Assembly: GCA_037890055.1 (NCBI GenBank)
Contig: JBBKBD010000008.1
Reading direction: 5' to 3' (one strand)
DNA from: Mediannikoviicoccus sp037890055
Lineage (GTDB): Bacteria > Bacillota > Clostridia > Tissierellales > Peptoniphilaceae
DNA length: 64,000 nt
Each line of letters begins with the position of its first letter. The stretch's first letter is position 1. The notes beneath the pieces were generated by a model. It was not told the DNA's origin and did no database searches. It was given only the letters and a program-made list of their open reading frames with translations. Shown here in pieces: positions 26,208 through 33,954 of the stretch. The position numbers and the translations under genes are program-made.

Positions 26208-27359
26208 TTATAGTCCTTTAAATTGTTCAGGAGTTTCTTCGCTGAAGTTTGATGGAGGTACTATATTACCATTTTTAACTTCGCCATATACTTCTTCTAA
26301 CTTCTTAAGAGTTTCTTCAGATAGTTGATTTCTTCCTTCTTCTTTTACATATCCTGTTGAGTCAGTATCTGCATGAAGAAGTGCATTTTCACCTTTGAAA
26401 CTTCCATCAGCTATTGCATTTAATTGTTTTTCAACGTTCATATGCATAACTTTTAATACAGAAGTAAGTATTACATTGCCTGAACCTGTCTTACCATCGT
26501 CAAATTGGTCAACGTCACAGCCTATAACCTTAACGTTTTCGGCTTCTTTTGCAGCGGTAAATACACCATTACCTGATCCACCAGCAGCAACTAACATAAC
26601 GTCAACTCCCTCTTTGATAAGAGCTTCTCCTACAACTTTACCTTTAGCTTCGTCATTGAAGTTACCTACGTAGTTACCACCAACGTTTTTACCTGTAACA
26701 TCTTCACCAGCGTAAGATGGAAGTTCAACTAATTCTGCCTTTGCTCCCATGTTTTTAACAGCATAGTTTACACCAGCTTCAAAACCATATTGGTAGTTAA
26801 CATTTGATGGGAATGCAATACCATTTACTACAGCAACTTTTCCTGTTGTAGTTTCAAGAGCTGCAGCGATACCTGCAAAGAATCCTGATTCTTGTTCAGC
26901 AAATTGCATTGCATATACATTGTCAACAACCTTTTCTTCTCCGCCAACTGTTGGATAAGAGTCAACTAAGATAAACTTAGTATCCGGGTTTTCTTCTGCG
27001 ATGTCCCCGATTCCTGCAAATTGGAAACCACAGCAAACTATTACATCATAGTCTGCAACGATATCTGCAACTTGTTTAACTCCCGCTGCAGGGTCCCCTG
27101 TTGGTTCCTTGATTGGAGTAACCTTTGCATTTGGATGATTTTTAATAAATGCTAAAACCCCATTGTAGTTATCTTCGTTGAAACTTCCGTCATCAACACC
27201 TGATGGACTTGAAACAATTGCAATGTTAAGTCCTTCGTCATTTGCTGCTGCAGCGTTTGATGCGCCAGTTGATCCTGTTTCAGGAGCTGGTTTACATGCA
27301 GTTAAGCAAAATGATAGTACAAGTAGTAGCGATAGAATCGCTATGTTTCTTTTCTTCAT
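26208..27359 (-). CDS. BMP-family nucleoside-binding lipoprotein
   Basis: A 383-residue lipoprotein with signal peptide and lipobox (LTAC, Cys22). The BMP/PnrA domain is clear: IAIVSSPSGVDDGSFNEDNYNG, then VVCCGFQFAGIGDIAEENPDTKFILVDS, and EQESGFFAGIAAAL. PnrA/BmpA proteins bind purine nucleosides outside the cell for the NupOPQ-type transporter that follows. The exact ligand cannot be told; neighbouring salvage genes suggest adenosine-type nucleosides. GGGGG ribosome site. Confidence 0.93.
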   Translation of the reverse strand: MKKRNIAILSLLLVLSFCLTACKPAPETGSTGASNAAAANDEGLNIAIVSSPSGVDDGSFNEDNYNGVLAFIKNHPNAKVTPIKEPTGDPAAGVKQVADIVADYDVIVCCGFQFAGIGDIAEENPDTKFILVDSYPTVGGEEKVVDNVYAMQFAEQESGFFAGIAAALETTTGKVAVVNGIAFPSNVNYQYGFEAGVNYAVKNMGAKAELVELPSYAGEDVTGKNVGGNYVGNFNDEAKGKVVGEALIKEGVDVMLVAAGGSGNGVFTAAKEAENVKVIGCDVDQFDDGKTGSGNVILTSVLKVMHMNVEKQLNAIADGSFKGENALLHADTDSTGYVKEEGRNQLSEETLKKLEEVYGEVKNGNIVPPSNFSEETPEQFKGL

Positions 27360-27372
27360 CTTTATCCCCCTA

Positions 27373-28407
27373 CTATAAATTTTTTAGACTCTCCTCATAT
27401 GGAGGTCTACATATCCCTTTTTCAGTAATGATTGCAGTTATTAAGCTGTGATCGGTTACATCAAAAGCTGGATTATATGCTTTAACACCCTTTGGTGCCA
27501 TCGCCTTTTCATACCACTTAGTGCTGATTTCTTCTTCAGGTCTAAGCTCGATTTCAATGTCCTCTCCTGTCTTGCAATTTAAATCAAGAGTGGATGTAGG
27601 TCCTAGTACATAAAATGGAATGTTGTAGTATTTTGCTAGAATTGCAACTCCACTGGTTCCAATCTTATTTGCCACGTCGCCATTAGAAGCAATCCTGTCA
27701 CAACCTACAAGAACCGCTTGAACCTTGCCTGACTTCATGACAATACTTGCCATGTTATCACATATAAGTGTGGTGTCCAGGCCTGCCTTTTGTAACTCGT
27801 ATGCAGTTAGTCTTGCACCTTGTAGTAGAGGCCTTGTTTCATCTGCAAATACATGGAAGTTCATTCCCTCTTCCTTACCAAGTATCATAGGTCCCAGTGC
27901 CGTTCCATAAAGCGACGTTGCCATTGGTCCTGCATTACAGTGGGTCAACAGTCCCATTCCATCTTTAAGAAGTGATAGACCATATTTTGAAATGGCCTTA
28001 CACATTTCTATGTCTTCATCTTGAATTTTTATAGCTTCTTCTCTTAAAAGTTTTCTTAATTCATCGACTGAATCGCCCTTATACTCTTCAACCAATTTGT
28101 TCATCCTATTAAGTGCCCAAGAAAGATTTACAGCAGTCGGTCTTGAAGAATTTAAATACTCAGAGTCTTTGAAAAACTTTTCTTTAAATGCATTTAAGTC
28201 TTTGTCATAGCCCTTGGATAAAATATACATAGCATATCCGCCACATATTCCAATGGCAGGTGCCCCTCTGACTTTCAAATGAAATATTGCATCATAAATA
28301 TCTTCAACATCATTTAATTCAATATAAACCTCTTCTCCTGGAAGCTTTGTTTGGTCCAGAATAATAAGTTTGTCTTCATCATTCAAGTAAATATTATTAG
28401 GTTTCAT
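27373..28407 (-). CDS. mtnA: 5-methylthioribose-1-phosphate isomerase (MtnA family)
   Basis: 344 residues. All MtnA hallmarks are present: KVRGAPAIGICGGYAMY, NLSWALNRM, THCNAG with the catalytic cysteine near residue 157, DETRPLLQGARLTAYEL, and GCDRIASNGDVANKIGT with the catalytic aspartate near 236. The enzyme converts a 5-substituted ribose-1-phosphate to the ribulose-1-phosphate. MtnK, MtnB, MtnC and MtnD are missing here, so the input probably comes from the phosphorylase two genes upstream. The ATG at 28407 (TAATG with the dehydrogenase stop, GGGAGG in front) is preferred over one 12 bases earlier that lies in the ribosome site. Confidence 0.93.
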   Translation of the reverse strand: MKPNNIYLNDEDKLIILDQTKLPGEEVYIELNDVEDIYDAIFHLKVRGAPAIGICGGYAMYILSKGYDKDLNAFKEKFFKDSEYLNSSRPTAVNLSWALNRMNKLVEEYKGDSVDELRKLLREEAIKIQDEDIEMCKAISKYGLSLLKDGMGLLTHCNAGPMATSLYGTALGPMILGKEEGMNFHVFADETRPLLQGARLTAYELQKAGLDTTLICDNMASIVMKSGKVQAVLVGCDRIASNGDVANKIGTSGVAILAKYYNIPFYVLGPTSTLDLNCKTGEDIEIELRPEEEISTKWYEKAMAPKGVKAYNPAFDVTDHSLITAIITEKGICRPPYEESLKNL

Positions 28408-29342
28408 TAATCCTCCCATAATTTAAATCCGACTTTAAAGCTTTTAGATGAAAAAGCTTTTTCATAGTCCTTCAATTCAAAAAATTCAACATCGGGAAAT
28501 TCCACATATCCTTTTTTTAATAGGTTTAGTGCCGGGTTAAAAGGACCACATCTAGACCCTTTGATTCCTATCTCCCTAACTACAATTTCAGAAAGGTCGA
28601 TTTCTACATTTTCAGTGTAAGTGGACTTTACGATTATTCGTCCTCTATTTTCAACAAGCTTTAATGCAGTTTCTATTCCTGAAGGACTTCCCGTTGCATC
28701 AATAACTATTTCAAACGTGTCATCTGTATCCATTATAACATTAGCAAAACTTTTGAAGTTATCTAATTTGTCCTGGTGTTTACCAAGCACTGTAAGGTCC
28801 GCTCCAGTTAGTGCTATAACCTGACCAATCATAAAAGATAATCTTCCATCTCCCACCAAAAGTACTCTTGATGTTGGTTTTATATCTTCCCTCTCACATA
28901 TTTCAACAGCCGCCGCCAGTGGTTCTGTGAAAAGTGCCTTCTTTGGATCAAGATTGTCTTCTACAACGTGAAGCAAGTCGTTCTTCCAAGTTATAAACTG
29001 TGTAAACACTCCGTCATGACCGCTAATACCAAGGACCTTTCTGTCAACGCAGTGGGTCTCTTCACCTCTTAGACAGTACTTGCAGTGGCCACAGCCCTGG
29101 TTTATTTCACCTACAACAATTTTGCCTATAAGTTTTTCATCATTTGACTCCACCACTTCGCCGACAAATTCATGTCCTAGTACGCCTTTGAAGTCTGGCC
29201 TATAGCCCTTCATTATCTCTCTGTCTGTGTTACAAATTCCAGCGTATAAAATTTTTATAAGGGCTTCATCCTCTGCCCTTACTGGCTTTTTATAGTCTTC
29301 TAAATATTCTAAAGACTTTCCATTAAAATATAGCGCTTTCAT
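28407..29342 (-). CDS. Zinc-dependent medium-chain dehydrogenase
   Basis: A 311-residue MDR-family oxidoreductase, a little short for the family. N-terminal GroES-like fold with a catalytic-zinc site (GICNTDRE, GHEFVGEV) and the structural-zinc cysteines in CGHCKYCLRGEETHC; the nucleotide fold starts near VLLVGDGRLSFMIGQ, with a glycine motif that differs from the usual GxGxxG (GDGRLS). It reduces or oxidises an alcohol/carbonyl pair with NAD(P)H. Position between the phosphorylase and MtnA genes, with both junctions overlapping, says its substrate belongs to the same sugar-phosphate or derived aldehyde, but this is not established. Confidence 0.85.
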   Translation of the reverse strand: MKALYFNGKSLEYLEDYKKPVRAEDEALIKILYAGICNTDREIMKGYRPDFKGVLGHEFVGEVVESNDEKLIGKIVVGEINQGCGHCKYCLRGEETHCVDRKVLGISGHDGVFTQFITWKNDLLHVVEDNLDPKKALFTEPLAAAVEICEREDIKPTSRVLLVGDGRLSFMIGQVIALTGADLTVLGKHQDKLDNFKSFANVIMDTDDTFEIVIDATGSPSGIETALKLVENRGRIIVKSTYTENVEIDLSEIVVREIGIKGSRCGPFNPALNLLKKGYVEFPDVEFFELKDYEKAFSSKSFKVGFKLWED

Positions 29343-30175
29343 TATAGTATCTCGTTTATCTTTCCAAGTGTAACTTTTACAATTTCTTTGAATTTAGGTG
29401 CCACAAGTTTTGCATTTTCATTTACCTCTTCGTGGGTAAGTGGGTCTTCGCTCATGCCTGCAGCTAAGTTACTTATAAATGATATTCCACAAACTCTCAT
29501 GCCCATGTGATTTGCAACCATGGCTTCAACTGTAGTGGACATACCAACTGCGTCCGCACCAACAACCTTTGCAAGTTTTATCTCAGCTGGAGTTTCAAAG
29601 TTAGGTCCGGTAGTTTGAAGATAAACTCCCTCTTTCATTTCGTGACCAACTTCCCTTGCAGCATCCCTAATCACATCTATTAGTTCAGGGTCGTAAACAT
29701 GGGACATATCTGGAAATCTTGTTCCCCATCTATCATCATTTTCTCCAATAAGTGGTGATGGAACTAAACAGCTAATATGATCTTTAATTATCATAAGGTC
29801 AGCTGGAACATAGTCATCATTACAGCCTCCCGCCGCATTGGTTAGGAATAAAACCTTTGCACCCATCTCTTTCATAAGTCTAACGGGAAGAACAACATCC
29901 TCCATCTTGTAGCCTTCATAATAGTGAACTCTTCCTTGCATAATAACTGTTGGAAGTCCATTTACATGGGCAAACACAAATCTTCCCTTATGTCCTTCTA
30001 CTGTTGACTTTGGAAAGTCTTCAATGTCTGCGTAGTCAATAGTTCCTTCTATTTCTAAGTCACTGGCAAAGTCTCCAAGTCCCGAGCCCAATATTAGTGC
30101 AAGCTTTGGCTCAAACGGAATTTTGTCCTTTAAACTTTCGTAACAATTTTGTACTCTTTCATATGCTTTTGTCAT
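29342..30175 (-). CDS. Purine nucleoside phosphorylase, trimeric class
   Basis: 277 residues of the PNP/MTAP family: LILGSGLGDFA, STVEGHKGRF, MQGRVHYYEGY, FLTNAAGG, TGPNFETPAEI and VGMSTTVEAMVANHMGMRV. It splits purine nucleosides (inosine, guanosine, perhaps 5'-deoxyinosine or MTA derivatives) with phosphate to base plus ribose-1-phosphate type sugars. First gene of the eight-gene operon; GGAGG before the ATG. A TATAAT at 30199-30204 may be the -10 but the -35 is weak. Confidence 0.92.
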   Translation of the reverse strand: MTKAYERVQNCYESLKDKIPFEPKLALILGSGLGDFASDLEIEGTIDYADIEDFPKSTVEGHKGRFVFAHVNGLPTVIMQGRVHYYEGYKMEDVVLPVRLMKEMGAKVLFLTNAAGGCNDDYVPADLMIIKDHISCLVPSPLIGENDDRWGTRFPDMSHVYDPELIDVIRDAAREVGHEMKEGVYLQTTGPNFETPAEIKLAKVVGADAVGMSTTVEAMVANHMGMRVCGISFISNLAAGMSEDPLTHEEVNENAKLVAPKFKEIVKVTLGKINEIL

Positions 30176-30357
30176 GCTTTACCTCCATCCTTTATTCCAT
30201 TATATAACAAGAGTTTGTAAAATAAAATTATTAATTACTATCTACTTGTACTTAAACTTATACCCAATTAAAGCACTTTCCCTCTTTATAATAGAATTGC
30301 TTTATTATTTTTTAATTACATATTATAATTAAATGAGATTTGACAAAGGAGAACAGA

Positions 30358-32001
30358 TTGATATTTAACAAGTACAGAAAAAATATTAATTTGATTCTTT
30401 CAATACTTTCCATAGCAACTGTTGTGTTTATTTTTCTAGCAGCTCCCTTTGGATTGCAGAGAAATTTCCAAAAAGAATACATCAGTAAAGATATTTATGT
30501 AAAGAAAAAGGGTTTAAGACGAGAAACTTTTTCAACAAATTATTTGAAAGAATCAGATAATCTTTTAAACAATAAAATACTAATACCATCAAAGAAAAAT
30601 AATTATTGGACATATAATGGCGACATGAATGAGTTTAAAGATAAAAACAGATCGGATCAGCGTTACCTATATTCTTTTTTCATGCTAAACGATTTAGTAA
30701 ATGCATATACTCAAAGGGAAAATGTAGAATATTTGAAAAAGGGATTTGCGTACTTAAAAGATTTTTATGAGCAATGCCCCTACGACTTTGAGCCAGTTAA
30801 CAATATGCCATGGCATGACGAAACAACAGCCCAAAGGCAAATCAACACCGTTAGATTTTATAAGGTAGCAAAAAACTTTTTAAATGACGATGAACTTAAA
30901 CTCATGCGTGACAACTTGGAGTTTACTGCAAATAAATTAAATACTGAAATGTATTCTGGTTTTAATAATCATGGAATGTTTCAAGACCTGTCCCTATACT
31001 TCTACGGAAAGGCATTTGCAAGGCCGAACTTTGTTTCAGCCTCAACAAAAAGACTTCAAGAGTATTTCTTAAAATCCTTCTCCAGTGAAGGGGTACATTT
31101 GGAAAACTCTCCAGAGTACCATTTTGAAATGCTCTATATATTGAAAGACTTTTTTAACTCTGTGCAAAGCATAGATTTTGGTAAGTATAATCAACTGGTG
31201 GATATTTATAAAAAAAGCGTTCGCTATTCAAAGGCAATTATCTTACCAAATGGATTTTTGCCAAATATTGGAGACACTGCATCTATAAAAGTTGACCTAC
31301 ATGATTTTTATACTGATGAGGAATTAAAAGACAGTAACGATAGTAGAAACATTTTTTTAGATTCAGGGTTTGATATTTATAAAAAAGGCGAAAACTGCCT
31401 TGCCTTTATTGGCCCCGCATACCTGTCCTATCATCATCATGACCATGATTTATCATTTTGGCTTTATAAAAATGGAAATATTTTTACGGAAGTTGGAAAG
31501 TACGGCTATGACTGGGACAACCCAGAGAGTAAGTATGTTAGGACCTACCCTGCTCATAATAGCGTTGTAATTGACGGAGAAGAAGAAATCTCTCCGACTG
31601 TGTTAGACGGTGAAATGCTAAACCTAGGAGACAATAAAATGGCAGCCATTTCAAGAAGGTCACAAAAGGCTGAAGTGTATAGAGAAATTGATTTTGATGA
31701 TGAATTGAAAAAAATAAATGTTAAGACATCTATCTTCCCAAAGGATGACAAGGAAAAAACTTACGAACTGTACTTTCATTTGGCCCCGGAAATTAAAGTT
31801 GTGTCTTCAAAGGACAAAAACTCTATGGAACTTTTTAGGGCAGAGGAAAAAATTGGAACCGTTCATTGTAAAGAGAAGATGGAATTAAAAAAAGATAAAT
31901 ACTATTCAAGGTCCTATGACAAGGGACAAAAGACACAGGTTATTTATATCAAAACTTCTGGATTAGAAAAACATATAGATTTTGAAATCAATTTAAAATA
32001 G
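30358..32001 (+). CDS. Membrane-anchored heparinase II/III-like protein
   Basis: 547 residues. An N-terminal transmembrane anchor (about residues 8-25) is followed by an alpha-helical toroid region (NNMPWHDETTAQRQINTVRF; NNHGMFQDLSLYFYG) and a C-terminal beta-sandwich with the HHHHDHDLSFWLYKNG block and AHNSVVIDG, both typical of heparinase II/III-like proteins. These are polysaccharide lyases acting on uronic-acid polymers or exopolysaccharide; the substrate is not known. No ATG fits: I place the start at TTG 30358, 6 bases after AAAGGAG. A TTG at 30340 would put that site inside the gene. Confidence 0.82.
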   Translation: MIFNKYRKNINLILSILSIATVVFIFLAAPFGLQRNFQKEYISKDIYVKKKGLRRETFSTNYLKESDNLLNNKILIPSKKNNYWTYNGDMNEFKDKNRSDQRYLYSFFMLNDLVNAYTQRENVEYLKKGFAYLKDFYEQCPYDFEPVNNMPWHDETTAQRQINTVRFYKVAKNFLNDDELKLMRDNLEFTANKLNTEMYSGFNNHGMFQDLSLYFYGKAFARPNFVSASTKRLQEYFLKSFSSEGVHLENSPEYHFEMLYILKDFFNSVQSIDFGKYNQLVDIYKKSVRYSKAIILPNGFLPNIGDTASIKVDLHDFYTDEELKDSNDSRNIFLDSGFDIYKKGENCLAFIGPAYLSYHHHDHDLSFWLYKNGNIFTEVGKYGYDWDNPESKYVRTYPAHNSVVIDGEEEISPTVLDGEMLNLGDNKMAAISRRSQKAEVYREIDFDDELKKINVKTSIFPKDDKEKTYELYFHLAPEIKVVSSKDKNSMELFRAEEKIGTVHCKEKMELKKDKYYSRSYDKGQKTQVIYIKTSGLEKHIDFEINLK

Positions 32002-32030
32002 TCAAGCACTCCTAGGAGTCTTGACTTATT
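32001..32030. terminator. Terminator between convergent genes
   Basis: GTCAAG-ACTCC pairs with GGAGT-CTTGAC (32001-32024), with a CTAG centre and a one-base asymmetry. T-rich sequence follows on the plus strand. Confidence 0.7.
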
Positions 32031-32883
32031 TTATTTCACTATTGTCTCTTAACACTTTATAAAAGGTTCTGTGGTTTGCAATCCTCCTTGGCAAGAGTTT
32101 TTGAACCTGTTTGTCGTTAATGCCGTCCATCATCTCTTTATATTCTGTAGTATTCATATTTGCAAAAAGTTCCACATAGGACTTTTCTTTAAATGCCCTG
32201 CCCTTAAACCTATTTAACTCTAAAAATATATCAAAGTCCATACCCGCCTTTTGGCTCTTGAATATTTTAAACAGCCTTTCCTTTTCTTTTTCATCTATTT
32301 TGCAATATGAATTTACCATATGGTCTGGAAGAAAACTGCTAACTTCATATAGATAGATATTAAAATCCAAGTGTAAGTCTTCCAAAGCCTTCCTAAATAC
32401 ATAATTACACCATCGATGTTCATAGTGGGAGTCGTAGGGAGTTACTATAAATACATTTTTATAATCTTTGCTCTTTAAGTAATCTTCCAATTCACCGGCG
32501 GTTTGTGAAGTATATTTATTTACATTGTTGTTTTCTGCGTCAAATATTTTTAAAGACCTTAGTCCAAGTTCTTTCGCCAAGGTATTTGCTTCCGCCCTTC
32601 TTTCAGCCTTTATATCAACTCCCTTAATTGGTTTTGATCCTGAAGAGTCCGTAAGGTAAATTAGGTCTACCTTATCATTATGTTTTTTGTTTCCTAATAA
32701 AAGTCCTCCCATTCCAATGGTTTCGTCATCAACATGGGGAGATATAACTAGGGTTTCTCCCAAAGGTAAATTTATTTCTTTTAAGTTTTTGAAACTTTTA
32801 CTTCCATACATCCTCTTAATATTAAAAATATTAAACCATTTTATAGGGTAGTATAAAATTTCTGCAACAGTATCTTTCCACAT
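32026..32883 (-). CDS. PIG-L / LmbE family deacetylase
   Basis: 285 residues. The zinc-binding ISPHVDDETIGMGG motif near residue 48 and the later PYDSHYEHRW (second metal histidine) identify the N-acetylglucosaminyl deacetylase superfamily. Such enzymes remove N-acyl groups from GlcNAc-containing small molecules or glycans. It is the third gene after the YfhO and acetyltransferase genes with no gap, so a role in surface-glycan modification is likely but not shown. Confidence 0.87.
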   Translation of the reverse strand: MWKDTVAEILYYPIKWFNIFNIKRMYGSKSFKNLKEINLPLGETLVISPHVDDETIGMGGLLLGNKKHNDKVDLIYLTDSSGSKPIKGVDIKAERRAEANTLAKELGLRSLKIFDAENNNVNKYTSQTAGELEDYLKSKDYKNVFIVTPYDSHYEHRWCNYVFRKALEDLHLDFNIYLYEVSSFLPDHMVNSYCKIDEKEKERLFKIFKSQKAGMDFDIFLELNRFKGRAFKEKSYVELFANMNTTEYKEMMDGINDKQVQKLLPRRIANHRTFYKVLRDNSEIK

Positions 32884-33954
32884 TTATTTTAATTCCTCCA
32901 AGGCCTTTTTAAAGCCAATCAATTTTTTGATTTTCCTACCCCTATCTGAAGTGAAGTAGTCTAAAATATATATATTTGTAAATGAATTTGCATATCCAAA
33001 CTTCCAAGCATATCCTCCAACGCCAAAGTTAAACTTTTTAAATTCATTTTGTTTAAACAATTCTTCAAATATAAAATAGAAGAGGGCGTTGTTAAGCCTA
33101 TACTCTCTGTATTCTGGAGAGTATCCCGTGTTCCATGACACCAGTTCTTCCCCATTTACATAGCAATTTCTATATGCAATAACTTTTCCTTTTTCAATAT
33201 CACGGATGATAAAGTTTTTAACAGCCTTCGACCCAAGCTGTACATTTTTTATAAACTCTTCCCTCTTTTCATCTTCATATAAAGAATATCTTTCGTCCCT
33301 TCCTTGGGATTTTAAAAAAATCTTTTCCTCAATATGAATATTTTTTATCTCTTCATAAAGTTCTTCGCTCATGTTATCAATAACTTGAAACTCGATATTC
33401 TTTTCCCTTAAAATCTTGTTTTTATACTTCCTAGTATTGGAAGGAAAAGTTTTATTATATTCATCAAAGTTCTCGTAATCTTCAAGGTTTAAAGTGGGAA
33501 CCATATTCTGCTGACTGAAATGTTCATTTAGTTTATGATTTTTTAAAATGTATTTACTTAAATAACTTTCAGGCAAAATATTATCAAGGACAACTCGGTC
33601 TATTGGAAGCTTCTCAATGTAGTTAAAGAGAGTTTTTATTGACGTGTCGTAGTTTACAACGCAGTCATCCAAAAGAATGTTTTTAAAATCTCCCTCTAGA
33701 CCAAATTGTAGTTCACGCCATTTTGAAAGAGCTGCCTTCCTTTCCGTTATTTCAAAAGGAGCAAGAAGTATGGGGTTGTTGTTTTCATACATTAAAAGGT
33801 AAAGAAGATTTTTATCTTCATTTGCCCTTACATACTCTCTTAAAAATATGGGAGATGAAAAAACTACTTTTTCTTTAGTGTTTTCCCAAATTTTTTCAAC
33901 GTCAGAAATATATTTTTCAAAATCTTCTAAATTTTTAATCTCTTTTATTTCCAT
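32884..33954 (-). CDS. GNAT acyltransferase, BcsL/CelD (FemAB-like) type
   Basis: 356 residues of the GNAT_6 (BcsL/CelD) type. Diagnostic areas are the C-terminal SNTRKYKNKILREKNIEF, then VIAYRNCYVNGEELVSWNTGYSPEYREYRLNNALFYFIFEELF and FNFGVGGYAWKFGYANSF. Proteins of this group act in exopolysaccharide and cell-envelope synthesis; acyl donor and acceptor here are unknown. It overlaps the end of yfhO by 10 bases and abuts the deacetylase gene. Confidence 0.8.
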   Translation of the reverse strand: MEIKEIKNLEDFEKYISDVEKIWENTKEKVVFSSPIFLREYVRANEDKNLLYLLMYENNNPILLAPFEITERKAALSKWRELQFGLEGDFKNILLDDCVVNYDTSIKTLFNYIEKLPIDRVVLDNILPESYLSKYILKNHKLNEHFSQQNMVPTLNLEDYENFDEYNKTFPSNTRKYKNKILREKNIEFQVIDNMSEELYEEIKNIHIEEKIFLKSQGRDERYSLYEDEKREEFIKNVQLGSKAVKNFIIRDIEKGKVIAYRNCYVNGEELVSWNTGYSPEYREYRLNNALFYFIFEELFKQNEFKKFNFGVGGYAWKFGYANSFTNIYILDYFTSDRGRKIKKLIGFKKALEELK

